Shown piece by piece: positions 21,945 to 33,420 of a stretch of DNA of 64,000 bases (position 1 is its first letter; each line of letters begins with the position of its first letter). The notes under the pieces are model-generated. The model saw only the letters and a list, made by a program, of their open reading frames with translations, searched no databases and was not told the DNA's origin. Source of the DNA: Haematobia irritans (lineage: Eukaryota > Arthropoda > Insecta > Diptera > Muscidae); NCBI RefSeq assembly GCF_050003625.1, contig NC_134401.1, forward strand, positions 97,938,852 through 98,002,851, in the 5' to 3' direction. The translations under genes and the position numbers were made by a program.

Positions 21945-24113
21945 TGTAATCACGCTACAGCCTTCAATAATGGCGCTATCGTCCCGAAATTTGGCACAGA
22001 TTAGTTTTTTGTTTGCAGGCAGGTCAAGTTCGAAGATGGGCTATATCGGTCCAAGTTTTGATATAGTCCCCATATAAACCGACCTCCCGATTTGGGGTCT
22101 TGGGCCTATAAAAACCGTAGTTTTTATCAGATTTGCCTGAAATTGGAAGTCTAGAGGTATTTTGGGACCATAAAGAGGTGTGTCGAAAATGGTCCTTATC
22201 GGTCTATGTTTTAGTATAGCCCCCATATAGACCGATCTCCCGATTTTGCTTCTTGGGCGTCTAGAAACTATATTTACCATCCGATTTGCCTGAAATTGGA
22301 AATCTAGAGGTATTGTGGGACTATAAAGAGGTGTGTCGAAAATGGTCCATATCGGTCCATGTTTTGGTATAGCCCCCATATAAACCGAGCCCCCGATTTT
22401 GGTTCTTGGGCGTCTAGAAACAGTATTTTCTATCCGATTTGTATAAAATTGAAAATCTAAAGGTATTTTGGGACCATAAAGAGGTGTGTCGAAAATGGTC
22501 CGCATCGGTCCATGTTTTGATATAGCCCCCCATATAAACCAACCTCCCAATTTGGAGTCTTGGGCCTATAAAAACCGTAGTTTTTATCCAATTTGCCTGA
22601 AATTGGAAATATAAAGGTATTTGAGGACCATAAAAAGGTGTGCCGAAAATGGTGCTCATCGGTCCATGTTTTGGTATAGCCCCAATATAGACCGATATCC
22701 CGATTTTGCTTTTAGGGCTTCTAGAAACTATATTTACCATCCGATTTGCCTGAAATTGGAAATCTAGAGGTATTTGAGGACCATAAAAAGGTGTGCCGAA
22801 AATGGTGCTCATCGGTCCATGTTTTGATATAGCCCCCATAGAGACTGATTTCCCGATTTTGCTTCTTGGGCTTCTAGAAACTATATTTACCATCCGCTTT
22901 GCCTGAAATGCTTGAACTATAATAAACTGTATTTATTACATGATTTGCCTGAAATTCGAAATCTAGAGGTATTTTTAGATTACAAATAAGAGTGCCGAAA
23001 TTGAGGTATATCGGTCCATATTTTGGTATAACTCCCATATATACTGATCTCTCGATTTTTACTTCTTGGGCGTCTAGAGACCGATTTGTTTGAAATTGAA
23101 AATCTGGAGATATTTTAAAATCACAAATATGTGAGTAGCAAATGGTGCCTATCGGTCCATGTTTTGGTATAGCCCCCATATACACCGATCTCCCGGCTTT
23201 ATTTCTTGGGCTTCTAGAATCCGTAGGTTTTATCCGATTTGCTGGAAATTAGTAATCTATAATAAAATTTTAGACAAACGATTTTTTTTTCTTATTAAGT
23301 GTTTTCGTTTATTCAACGATTGTCTCTAAAATTTGTGTCAAAAGAAAACTTTGCTTGTCTAAAATTACGTTTCTCAAAAAAGAATACATTTCTTTCAGGG
23401 TATAGCAGACGCACTGATCATGAAAATTGCTTCAAACTGAAAGTAAAAGTTCCAGATTTTACTCATTGTATTTAAATGAATGCGGAAAAATCTACAGATT
23501 TAAGATTTTAAATCCAGGCGTAATTTCAACATATACACGATATGTTTATATTTTCTCTAAAACTCTAACAAAATTGGTTCTCATAAATAAAGAATTTTAT
23601 CTGGTCTTCATAGGTAGAATCTTTAAAGTTTGTCTTCGGGAGCTGGCTCGTTTGGGAGAAGATTTGTCATCAATCCCCCTACAATTCTATATATTATCAA
23701 GTAACCCACTACGACGAAGAGCTTTCATAGTAAACTATTATACTTGATTCATGGTGGTGGGTATTTAAAATTCGGCCCGGCCGAATTTACTGCTTTTTAT
23801 ACTTGTTTTATTTAAAAAGGTAACTATTTTCAACTACTTTCTGAATTGGCTTAGAGTTTTTATTTTGATTAAGAAATGTTCATCACTTTTTTTAACTGGC
23901 TTAGTCTTCTGAATTTGATTAAAATGTTAATTCTATCAATTAATTTTTTAATTAAAAATTTTAAAATTTTCAATCATTGACATAATTAACCTAATGTTTC
24001 TATCTTGATTAAAAAGTTAATTGTATCAATTAATTTATTAATTGAAAAAACATTCAACTTCAATTAACTTTTTAATTGGAAATATTCTGGTGATATTTTT
24101 TTCTGTGTACTTA
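21527..24113. mobile_element. AT-rich MITE split by a DINE-like insertion
   Basis: Left part 21527-21756 and right part 23809-24113 together match the uninterrupted copy at about 39113-39685. The ends are ACACACAAAAAAAATATTTT and TGATATTTTTTTCTGTGT. Phrases shared with 39113-39685 include GAAATGTCTTCAATCACGAA on the left and GTAACTATTTT followed by AACTACTTTCTGAATTG on the right. Confidence 0.75.
21757..23808 (+). mobile_element. DINE/Helentron-like element, second subfamily, full length, nested in a MITE
   Basis: It starts TATACCCACCACCATAAAATGG, followed by the conserved core (TTTGTCATTCCGTTTGTAAC, 21799 on), a long GTCT tract at 21898-21944 and about seven units of ~153 bp (GTGTCGAAAATGGTCC at 22180 and 22333). 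The last third is non-repetitive and ends CATGGTGGTGGGTATTTAAA and TTCGGCCCGGCCGAA, then TATACTTG. Its exact limits are given by comparison with the empty MITE at 39113-39685. Frames reading YMGAIPKHGPIWTIF on the minus strand only reflect the repeat period being close to a multiple of three. Confidence 0.8.
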
Positions 24114-24245
24114 AAATTTAAATCTAACATTATGGGATGAAACACAATTTTAGTAAAAACCAAATATGGAAAGTCTGAAGTCGTGCGGGGCCGACTACAA
24201 TATACTCTGCACAACTTTGTATTTAGATTTATCTTCCCATTAACC
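24114..24245. other. Repeat scrap, no gene
   Basis: It contains GTCGTGCGGGGCCGACTAC (about 24180), a GC-rich imperfect palindrome similar in style to DINE-like 3' hairpins but of a different sequence. Confidence 0.3.
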
Positions 24246-24259
24246 AATATTTAAAACTG

Positions 24260-24602
24260 GGAGCCACCGTGGTGCAATGGTTAGCATGCCCGCCTTGCAT
24301 ACACAAGGTTGTGGGTTCGATTTCTGCTTCGACCGAACACCAAAAAGTTTTTCAGCGAACACCAAAAAGTTTTTCAGTCGTGCTGGTGACATTTCTGAGG
24401 TTTTCAAAGCTTCTCTAAGTGGTTTCGCAGCAATGTGGAATGCCGTTCGGACTCGGCTATAAAAAGAAGGTCCGTTGTCATTCAGCTTAACATGGAATCG
24501 GGCAGCACTCAGTGATAAGAGAGAAGTTCACCAATGTGGTATCACAATGGACTGTATAGTCTAAGTGAGCCTGATACATCGGGCTGCCACCTAACCTAAG
24601 GT
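24260..24602 (+). mobile_element. tRNA-derived SINE
   Basis: The head resembles a tRNA: GGAGCCACCGTGGTGCAATG with an A box (TGGTGCAATGGTTAG) and a B box (GTTCGATTTC, about 24314). A 270-bp body follows, ending GGCTGCCACCTAACCTAAGG. It is flanked by a perfect 14-bp duplication AATATTTAAAACTG at 24246-24259 and 24603-24616, the mark of LINE-driven insertion. Other copies lie at 39705-40253, 41728-42042 and 54538-54873. Confidence 0.93.
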
Positions 24603-24616
24603 AATATTTAAAACTG

Positions 24617-24825
24617 ACCCGATTTTGGCAATATTTTATCAGACTTCTACAAAATCTTGGGCACAGTGTGGAGTATAAATCTGGGAATTATTTATAATTT
24701 TTTATGCAATTTCGTAAAAATTCACTTACGATTCATCAGTCGATAAATATGTATTGGAGGTATAGGAAAATTTGAGTCATTTTTAAAAGTTTTCGTCTTA
24801 GCAGTGAGTATCAGTGAGCATCAGA
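24617..24825. other. Spacer, nothing recognised
   Basis: Ordinary AT-rich sequence between the SINE and a 29-bp array. Confidence 0.4.
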
Positions 24826-25079
24826 AGGAAATAATAAAATTTTGAGAAAATTTGCTATAGAAATAAAATTTTTAGAAAATTTACTATAGAAATAAAATTT
24901 TGTATAGCAATACAATTTTGACAAATTTTCTATATAAATAAAATTTTGACAAAATTTTCTATATAAATAAAAATTTGACAAAATTTCTGTAGAAATAAAA
25001 TTTTGAAAAAAATACCTATAGAAATAAAATTTTGACAACCTTTTCTTAGAGAAATAAAATTTTGACAAAATTTCCTATA
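24826..25079 (+). repeat. 29-bp array, left part
   Basis: About nine units in the same orientation as the array at 26514-27800; the mariner element at 25082 separates the two. Confidence 0.9.
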
Positions 25080-25260
25080 TAACAGGTTGGCTGATAAGTC
25101 CCCGGTCTGACACATAGATAGCGTCGCTAGTATGAAATGCATATTATTTTTATATAGTACCAACCTTCAGATGATTCGTGTCAAAATTTGACGTCTGTAA
25201 GTCAATTAGTTTGTGAGATAGAGCGTCTTTTGTGAAGCAACTTTTGTTATTGTGAAAAAA

Positions 25261-26453
25261 ATGGAAAAAAAGGAATTTCGTGTTTTGATAAAATACTGTT
25301 TTCTGGAGGGGAAAATACGGTGGAAGCAAAAACTTGGCTTGATAATGAGTTTCCGGACTCTGCCCCAGGGAAATCAACAATACTTGATTGGTATGCAAAA
25401 TTCAAGCGTGGTGAAATGAGCACGGAGGACGGTGAACGCAGTGGACGCCCGAAAGAGGTGGTTACCGACGAAAACATCAAAAAAATCCACAAAATGATTT
25501 TGAATGACCGTAAAATGAAGTTGATCGATATAGCAGAGGCCTTAAAGATATCAAAGGAATGTGTTGGTTATATCATTCATCAATATTTGGATATGCGGAA
25601 GCTCTGTGCAAAATGGGCGCGAGCTCACATTTGACCAAAAACAACAACGTGTTGATGATTCAGTACGCAGGGAAGGAATATGATCACCTCAAACATGTTT
25701 CAAGAGCAAAATGTTATTTTTGTATGGTGACCATGTGGTGACCATGTTACCACCCAAAAATAACATTTTGCTCTTAAAACATGTTTGAGGTGATCATATT
25801 CCTTCTCTGGGTGTGAGCGGTGTTTGCAGGTGTTAACTCGTAATACACCCGAGTTTTTCCATCGATATGTGACAATGGATGAAACATGGCTCCATCACTA
25901 CACTCCTCAGTCCAATCGACAGTCGGCTGAGTGGACAGCGACGGGTGAACCGTCTCCGAAGCGTAGAAAGACACAAAAGTCCGATGGCAAAGTAATGGCC
26001 TCTGTTTTTTGGGATGCGAATGGAATAATTTTTATCGATTATCTTGAGAAGGGAAAAACCCATCAACAGTGACTATTATATGGCGTTATTGGAGCGTTTG
26101 AAGGTCGAAATCGCGGCAAAACGGCCCCATATGAAGAAGAAAAAAGTGTTGTTCCACCAAGACAACGCACCGTGCCACAAGTCATTGAGAACGATAGCAA
26201 AAATTCATGAATTGGGCTTCGAATTGCTTCCCCACCCACCGTATTCTCCAGATCTGGCCCCCAGCGACTTTTTCTTGTTCTCAGACCTCAAAAAAATGCT
26301 CGCAGGGAAAAATTTGGCTGCAATCAAGAGGTGATCGCCGAAACTGAGGCCTATTTTGAGGCAAAACCGAAGGAGTACTACCAAAATGGTATCAAAAATT
26401 TGGAAGGTCGTTATAATCGTTGTATCGCTCTTGAAGGAAACTATGTTGAATAA
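25261..26453 (+). pseudogene. DD34D mariner transposase, frameshifted and interrupted
   Basis: The start ATGGAAAAAAAGGAATTTCG is at 25261. A frameshift occurs by about 25315, the helix-turn-helix region is then open (25320-25634), followed by a ~150-bp foldback insertion. The catalytic region then continues: VTMDETWLHHYTP (first Asp), VLFHQDNAPCHKSL (second) and SPDLAPSDFFLF (third), with 34 residues between the last two. Further shifts lie near 26058 and 26325. The stop is at 26451-26453. It would have cut and pasted the element by binding its terminal repeats, but this copy cannot. Confidence 0.93.
25664..25816. mobile_element. Foldback (hairpin) MITE inside the mariner transposase
   Basis: An almost perfect palindrome: GGAATATGATCACCTCAAAC (left, about 25675) is mirrored at about 25785-25804, and the centre is GTGACCATGTGGTGACCATG. 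The outer ends are TACGCAGGGAAGG and the complement of CACCCAGAGAAGG. The mariner reading resumes at once on the right (GAGCGGTGTTTGCAGG). The family's ends resemble those near 21240. The target duplication is not clear. Confidence 0.8.
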
Positions 26454-26513
26454 TAAAAACGAATTTTGACAAAAAATGTGTTTTTCTTTGTTAGTCCGGG
26501 GACTTATCAGCCA

Positions 26514-27800
26514 TAATAAAATTTTGACAAAATATATATAGAAATAAAATTTTGACAAAATATGTATAGAAATAAAATTTTTTATAGAAATAAAACTTTG
26601 ACAAAATTTCCTATAGAAATAAAATGTTGACAAAATTTTCTCTAGAAATAAAATTTTGACAAAATTTTCTATAGAAATAAATTTTTGAAAGAAATTTCTG
26701 TCGGAGTAGCAAAATTTTTACGACTCCGACTCCACCAAAATCTTCAGACTCGGTTAAAAAAAAATTTCTATATTAATAAAATTTTTACAAAATTTCAATA
26801 CAAATAAAATTTTGACAAAATATCTATAGAAATAAAATTTTGACAAAATTTTTTATAGAAATAAAGTTTTGACAAAGTTTACCTATGGAAATAAAATTTT
26901 GACAAAATTTTCTATAGAAATAAAATTTTGTAAAATTTTCTATAGAAATAAAGTTTCCACAAAATTTTCTATATACATAAAATGTTGACAAAATTTTCTA
27001 TAGAAATAAAATTTTGACAAAATTTTCTATAGAAATAAAATTTTGACAAAATTTTCTATAGAAATAAAATTTGACAAAATTTTCTATAGAAATAAAATTT
27101 TGACAAAATTTTCTATAGAAATAAAATTTTTACTAAATTTTCTATAGAAATAAAATTTTTACTAAATTTTCTATATACATAAAATTTTTACTAAATTTTC
27201 TATATACATAAAATTTTGACAAAATTTTTCTATAGAAAATAAAATTTTGACAAAATTTTCTATAGAAATAAAATTTTTACTAAATTTTCTATATACATAA
27301 AATTTTGACAAAATTTTCTATAGAAATAAAATTTTTGACAAAATTTTCTATAGAAATAAAATTTTGACAAAATTTTCTATAGAAATAAAATTTTGACAAA
27401 ATTTTCTATAGAAATAAAATTTTGACAAAATTTTCTATAGAAATAAAATTTTGACAAAATTTTATATAGAAATAAAATTTTGACAAAATTTTCTATAGAC
27501 ATAAAATTTTGACAAAATTTTCTATAGAAATAAAATTTTGACAAAATTTTCTATAGAAATAAAATTTTGACAAAATTTTCTATAGAAATAAAATTTTGGC
27601 AAAATTTTCTATAGAAATAAAATTTTGACAAAATTTTCTATAGAAATAAAATTTTGACAAAATTTTCTGTAGAAATAAAATTTTGACAAAATTTTCTATA
27701 GAAATAAAATTTTGACAAAATTTTCTATAGAAATAAAATTTTGACAAAATTTTCTATAGAAATAAAATTTTGACAAAATTTTCTATAGAAATAACTTTTT
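26514..27800 (+). repeat. 29-bp tandem repeat array, right part
   Basis: About 44 units. Those at 27300-27780 are the most uniform in the window, several being perfectly identical, which suggests recent local amplification. A GACTCCGACTCCACC segment with flanks occurs twice (about 26693-26755 and 27806-27880), each time after the same broken unit. Confidence 0.93.
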
Positions 27801-27952
27801 GGAAGAAATTTCTGTCGGGGTAGAGCAAAATGTTTACGACTCCGACTCCACCAAAATCTTCAGACTCCGACTTCACAGCCCTGGTTATAACCAGGAAATT
27901 TTAATGCCCTTGTGTACTGGTTAATTATAACTCACGAAATTACACCCTCGCA
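27801..27952. repeat. GACTCCGACTCC-containing array end
   Basis: Second copy of the short segment GAAATTTCTGTCGG to CACCAAAATCTTCAGACTC. Its first copy interrupts the array at about 26693-26755. Confidence 0.5.
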
Positions 27953-28150
27953 TACACAGAAAATTTTTTTACCAAACTATTTCCTATTAAAATTTTAATT
28001 GAATTTTTAAAAACATTCAATTGATTCTACAAATTTTTTAATTAAAACAAAAATCAACCACAAAAATTAATAGTATCAACTAATTTTTTGGATCAATTGG
28101 ATCAATTAATTTCGTGATTGAATCCCAAAATTATTTTTTTTATGTGTAGA
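27953..28150. mobile_element. Short copy of the AT-rich MITE family
   Basis: It starts ATACACAGAAAATTTTTTTAC, has AATTAA/CAATTG-rich interior blocks and ends ATTATTTTTTTTATGTGT. It is shorter than the copy at 39113-39685 and lacks the middle. Confidence 0.6.
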
Positions 28151-28320
28151 GGAAAAATGCACTAAAAGTAAAGAAGAAAATCATTGGCACCAAATCCTGA
28201 CCATTTTAACCATCCAATAGTTCATTCCTACTATTTTTGGGAATCGTATGAAAATTTTCTTTTGCGTTAGTTCATATTGAATTTATGCGTATGGTCATTG
28301 AACTTTATACCCATGTACAT

Positions 28321-28952
28321 TAGAGGTGTGCACGTGAGTAATATTTTACTCACGGTCACGCACACTCACAACGGAGAAATCTTATTCACGCACACTCACG
28401 TACGATATTTTTTGGTAGGACTCACGCTCACGCACGCTCACGTAGAGAAAATTTGTACTCACGCACGAAAATCTTTTAAATGAGAGAAACCTCGTGACAC
28501 ACGTATAATTTTATGAGTAATTTACCTATAGAACCTGACTGAAAATATGAGTATGATTAACCCTCTAATGCCCCAATTTTTTTGCCAGCTGATTAAATTT
28601 TCAATGTTAACGACACAAAAGCAAGAGAACTAAGCAAGAAAAATTTATAAGGTAAATTTCGGCATATGATGCAAAGCCTCTTGAATAGTTTCAAATAAAT
28701 TTTCTTTTTATTTTGCCCATTTTTGTTGTCTTAAGGTATGTTTTACTAAAAGCTTTCTTATTAAATGAAGCCCGCCTTTAGGCATTAGAGGGTTAAAATC
28801 AAGAGCGTTATAAAACTTTTATCACTTAGGATGTCACTAAAATTATAAATGAATTGAACTCGTAAGCATTTTATGTTCGAAAGCGTGACTCATGCGTGAG
28901 TCACGAAAATGTTCGTGAGTCATGACAATTTCGTGTCACGTGCACACCTCTA
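28321..28952. mobile_element. hAT-like MITE with 8-bp target duplication
   Basis: The ends are perfect inverted repeats TAGAGGTGTGCACGTGA (17 bp), flanked by the 8-bp duplication ATGTACAT at 28313-28320 and 28953-28960. An 8-bp duplication and TAGAGGTG ends fit the hAT superfamily. The subterminal regions are crowded with TCACG/CGTGA motifs on both sides, possible transposase-binding sites. A piggyBac-like MITE is nested inside. Confidence 0.88.
28561..28792. mobile_element. piggyBac-like MITE nested in the hAT-like MITE
   Basis: 232 bp with inverted ends CCCTCTAATGCC, flanked on both sides by TTAA (28557-28560 and 28793-28796). TTAA duplication and ends starting CCC are hallmarks of piggyBac. 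No coding capacity. Confidence 0.88.
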
Positions 28953-28960
28953 ATGTACAT

Positions 28961-29118
28961 ATGGTACTTAAAAAGAGTAAAATTACATTGGGCTGTGGAA
29001 AATTTCGAAAAAATAATAAAATTTAATTACAAACAAATAATTTTTTTCGATAAAATTAAGTTAAATTTAGCGTTGGATTGATGGGCAGGTATAGTTGAAG
29101 CCCGTTATTTTAGGATAA
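28961..29118. other. Spacer, nothing recognised
   Basis: AT-rich sequence right of the hAT-like MITE. Confidence 0.3.
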
Positions 29119-29226
29119 CTTAGACAATTCAGTCCAGTCCGGACGACGTTTCACATAGCTGTGAAACCCCTTAGAGAAGTTTTGGTCGAAACTGGGATTG
29201 AACTCATTGCACTACGATGGCTCCAA
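29119..29226 (-). mobile_element. Old, diverged SINE fragment
   Basis: Reads as the SINE in reverse: TTAGACAATTCAGTCCAG, CTTAGAGAAGTTTTGG, GGTCGAAACTGGGATTGAAC (B-box region) and CATTGCACTACGATGGCTCC. It is far more diverged than the other copies, and part of the body is missing. Confidence 0.65.
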
Positions 29227-29545
29227 TGTAACCTTCTAGGAAACATTTTGTTTCCTTTGTCTCCATCATTAGAAGATGCAGAGCAATTACATTCAAACCC
29301 TCATTTTTATATCTTCATGGAGTAACAAGACATTATTCCACAACTTCGATGTTCGTGTGAAAAACTCGATGGATTCTAATTGTTTAGATATTGTTTAGTT
29401 ACAAAAATATTGAGTTAAAATTTTGGATTTGCTCGACTCCGAGTAAAAGTTTAACTCAAGTAAAATATTCAAAATTCTACACCACAATTACGACTCCACA
29501 AACCTTATAACAATTAATTTATGCAATCGATTTTTATTTTTAATC
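29227..29545. other. Spacer, no gene
   Basis: No recognised repeat or coding frame; GACTCCGAG/ACGACTCC phrases near 29430-29495 recall other GACTCC blocks. Confidence 0.3.
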
Positions 29546-29546
29546 G

Positions 29547-30768
29547 TGTCTGTTCTGGTACACACATGTACAATTTTCGTATGGCGTCACACTTAAAAGG
29601 TGTTCTGGCCAACACTATACACCGTCATAGACCTGAAAAATGTACACGAACATTTCTTTTGTGTAGGCTTAGTGTACAGCCATCGTATGCAAAGTTAGAA
29701 GTTTTTATAACAAATAAATAACAGATTCTAAAACTTTAATATGTTTTTTTATAAATATTTGCAAATTTTATTGGGAAAGTCACTTATATATGGCAGAAAC
29801 CACGATTTTAAAAATCCATCTAAAATTTGAACCGAAATTTTCTCTGATTGGTGTATAAATTTTGGGTTTGTTTTAATCAGCTGTTTTTCAGTGTGTTCGA
29901 AAGTATAATGTTGCCACAATTTTTAAAAGTTAACACAAAAAGTTTAAAGCAAAATTATCTTTGATTTTTGTGAATACTATCCGATTTCCTAAACAAATCA
30001 AAGGTCTTTTTGAAAATATAAGGTAATTAAATTATAACTTTTACAAAATCAATGGGCTAAGAAAAGTGAATTTTACCAAATTTATTGCATGAAAAATATG
30101 GCATCTTCAATTCTGCAAAGTGTTCTTGGTGCACAAATCACTGAGCAAATTAAAAAAAACTAACGCCGCCAATATCTTTCTGCAAATGGAGGCCGCCACG
30201 ATAGAAAATTTGTTTGCAATATTATTGTAAATATTTAAGCAATACAAATCAGAAAAACTTTAACAGAATAGTTAATTATGCCCACTATAATTAAATTTCC
30301 TTTAATGTATGGATGTTAAAAACTGTTTGACCAAAACCAAAATAAAAACTTCTCCGCCGTCAAAAACTAAAACGAGAACGACACAGCGATCGTTTGTTCA
30401 TGAGTAACATTGAGGAGGGATAGAAAAAAAAACAAATCAAAACAAAGGTAGAAATCGCCTTCTTATTTGTTCTTGATAAATTGCTCTTGTCCTTACATTA
30501 GTCACTCCTAACAAAAATCCGGCAGGCATTTTATGGCTTTGAATTACGCATTACATTTAATTTTTTATGTTTATACCGGCAAAATATGTTTTGTTTATAA
30601 TTTCTATCTGCAAATAATATGGCTTGCAGAAAAAATCAGCTGTCACATTTTTCGATTAAAAGTCCGAAAAAAGAGTTCACACGTGTGACTCAGAACAACT
30701 AACTTTGTGTGTGGTGTGTAGAAAGTGTATAGTGTGGTGCACAATGCGGTGTGAGCCAGAACAGACAT
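29547..30768. mobile_element. Probable non-autonomous DNA transposon, 1.2 kb
   Basis: The ends form an imperfect inverted repeat: GTGTCTGTTCTGGTACACAC on the left and the complement of GTGTGAGCCAGAACAGAC on the right. The interior is AT-rich without a reading frame. No clear target duplication was found, so the superfamily is open. The two ends may also be a chance pair, though 16 or so matching bases make that unlikely. Confidence 0.55.
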
Positions 30769-31590
30769 GAATAACTTATTAATTGAAACACAAAATTTTA
30801 GATTTTATTTTAATTTAATAATTTTTTAAAATTTAACCAAAAATTTAATTAGAAAAATGTTCAAATAATTCATAATAGTTTTGTTTTCCTGGGTACAAAT
30901 TAAAAATTATAATTACATTTTAAAAAACCCCAAGAATTTTGGTGCCAAAAAAAAATCAACTTAAACATACACAAAGTGCCTTGTAATAACTACATAATGA
31001 TTAATAAAATTTAATTTATAAATTTATTTATATTAAAATAATTTATGTTAAATATAATATTTTTTTTTAATATAATTATTTTTTTATATATTTTTTATTT
31101 TGTTTTTCAACAACAAATGCTTAAAATCCTAAATGGTGGTTATTTACTTCATTTGTTTTAATTTTCAATTTTATTTGTATATTTCTAGCTAAATGTAGAT
31201 CTGAATTAATTTACGTATTACAAATTTCATTTATTATTAAATGTTTCTCTTATTTATATTAATTTCAAATATGGACAAAAAAGTGGACACTAATTGAGGA
31301 CTGATTTGAGTTTGTTTTGTTTTTTTTTTTTTTTTTTTTTGTTTTGGGATTTACATTTGTATTAATTTATTGGAAAAAATAAAATTTATTTATATATTAA
31401 ATTTCTTAATTTTCTGTACAAATATTTTTTTTTCTAACAGTATTAACATAAAGTTTAGTTTTTGTATTTAGGGAGAAACAAAGATATCTTAAAATTGATT
31501 TCAAAGGCATTATCCTTGCATTTTACTGATTCCCCTATTTTTTAGGTTTGGTTGTATCCTTGTTGTGAGTTAGAGTTTTGTTTTGCATTG
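30769..31590. other. AT-rich spacer, no gene
   Basis: Over 800 bp of very AT-rich DNA with a T run at 31320-31340. No coding or structural signal is recognised. Confidence 0.4.
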
Positions 31591-31599
31591 AATTTTTTT

Positions 31600-32058
31600 C
31601 TATGTACACAATAGCCTGCGATGCCACTTGCCACACATCTAACGAAACAATGGCTCTTTTGCGCAACAAATTCAATGGCCGTGTTATCTCACGTAATGGC
31701 GATGTCAATTGGCCGCCAAGATCATGTGATTTGACACCGTTGGACTTTTTTTCTTTGGTGTTATTTGAAAGAAAAGGTGTACGTCGATAAGCCAGCAACA
31801 ATTCAAGATCTAAAGGATGAGACAATTCGGCACATTAACGGCATAGAACCTCCATTATGCCTCAGCGTCATCGAAAATTTGGACCATCGGATGAAGGTGT
31901 GCCACCGAGGTCGCGGCGCCCATTTGGCCGATATTTTGTTCCATACATACGTGAGTAATACCAATATATCATAATAAAATAAAATTTCAATAATTTCCTA
32001 AATAGTTTGTGTTTCATTCAAAATAAACATCGGCCCTTGAAATTTTAACCACCCTTTA
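31600..32058 (+). pseudogene. 3' fragment of a second DD41D mariner element
   Basis: C-terminal transposase remains on the plus strand: ACDATCHTSNETMALLR (second catalytic region, decayed), NWPPRSCDLTPLDFF (third Asp), then after a shift KVYVDKPATIQDLKDE and a C-terminal HRGRGAHLADILFH. The right terminal repeat ACCACCCTTTA ends the copy. It is a different subfamily from 3130-4061 judging by sequence. The 5' part is absent. Confidence 0.82.
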
Positions 32059-32455
32059 TTTAAAAATTTTTCTATAGAAATTTTGACAAAATTTTATATA
32101 GAAATAAAATTTTTTAAACATTTTCTATAGAAATAAATTTTTTAAAAAAATTTCTATATGAATAAAATTATTAAAAAATTATCTATAGAAATAAAACTTT
32201 GACACAATTTTCTTTAGAACTAAAATTTTGACAATATTTTCTATAGAAATAATATTTTGACAAAATTGTCAATAGAAATAAAATTTTGACAAAATTGTCA
32301 ATAGAAAAAAAATTTGAAAAAAATTTCTATAGAAATAAAATTTTGACAAAAATTTCTATTGATATAAACTTTTGATAAAATTTTCTATAGAAAGAAAATA
32401 TTGACATTTTCTATAGAAATAAATTTTTTTAAAAATTTTCTATACAAATAACATT
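32059..32455 (+). repeat. 29-bp tandem repeat array
   Basis: About 13 diverged units in plus orientation, starting directly after the mariner right end. Confidence 0.85.
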
Positions 32456-32987
32456 TTGTTAAGCTTTCAAACCATTTTTTCTTGGGATTTCATAAGACCG
32501 GCGGAGCACTTTGGAAGTCAACCATTCAAAAGGGTCAGCACAAAAAAAAAAAAAAAACTTGAGAGTAAACCCAAAAAACCCAGACTAAAAACGCACTGTC
32601 CTTTTCTTTTGAATAATCCACATCGTACAGTTTATTCACTTAATTATCTTCGCTAGCTAAATTTACAAAGTTTCTTTTATTTTAATGATATATTTTTGGT
32701 TTCGTTTTAATTCTTCACGACTCGATACTCGATCTCACTCCTCAAACTTCCAATTCAGTACTAGCCCCTCTTTTTCACCTATACTTATACATAAAAAATA
32801 TATATACATGCTAAATATAAAAGTAACGAGTTATCAAAATAGATATATACGAATGAAGAAAAAAAAAATCCCATGCCGATAGCAATGTGGCCACATCTTT
32901 CAGCAAGCTGGAGCAGATACACCTATGAACCAACACTCCAATAGGTGGCGGCAAAATTCTTCTAAATACTATCGTGTCAACTTAAAC
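32456..32987. other. Spacer, no gene
   Basis: Low-complexity A runs and ordinary AT-rich sequence; nothing recognised. Confidence 0.35.
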
Positions 32988-33420
32988 ACATTTTGACAAT
33001 ATTTTCTATATAAAATAAAATTTTGACAAAATTTTCTATAGAAATAAAATTTTGACAAAATTTTCTATAGAAATAAAATTTTGACAACATTTTCTATAGA
33101 AGTAAAATTTTTTAAAATTTTTCTATAGAAATAAAATTTTGACAAAATTTTCTATAGAAATAACATTTTGACAAAATTTTCTATAGAAATAAAAATTTGA
33201 CAAAATGTTCAATAGACATAAAATTTTGACAAAGTTTTTTATAGAAATAAAATTTCATATAAAAAAAGAAAATTATGAAAAATGTTCTGTATAAAAGAAA
33301 AATTTGACAAAATGTTCAATAGACATAAAATTTTGACAAAGTTTTTTATAGAAATAAAATTTCATATAAAAAAAGAAAATTATGAAAAATGTTCTGTATA
33401 AAAGAAAATTTATGTAGAAA
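32988..33420 (+). repeat. 29-bp array with a 107-bp tandem duplication
   Basis: After about seven units, a 107-bp block is repeated head to tail (CAAAATGTTCAATAGACAT at 33201 and 33308). It carries the non-array phrase GAAAATTATGAAAAATGTTC. The two copies look almost identical, so the duplication is recent. Confidence 0.8.

Larger units (their letters stand above)
25082..26513 (+). mobile_element. DD34D mariner element, broken
   Basis: The left terminal repeat starts ACAGGTTGGCTGATAAGTCC after a TA (25080-25081). The right one, CCGGGGACTTATCAGCC (about 26496-26512), lacks its last bases. It is inserted into a 29-bp array. It encodes a decayed transposase and contains a foldback insertion. 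A separate 5' scrap of the same family lies at 42064-42129. Confidence 0.93.

Noticed and set aside
22041..23185. Long minus-strand frames with repeated YMGAIPKHGPIWTIF-like phrases
   Set aside because: They come from the ~153-bp DINE internal repeat, whose length is close to a multiple of three; no start context, domain or splice signal supports a protein.
28277..28483. His/Thr-rich 68-codon frame
   Set aside because: Product of the TCACGCACAC-rich end of the hAT-like MITE.
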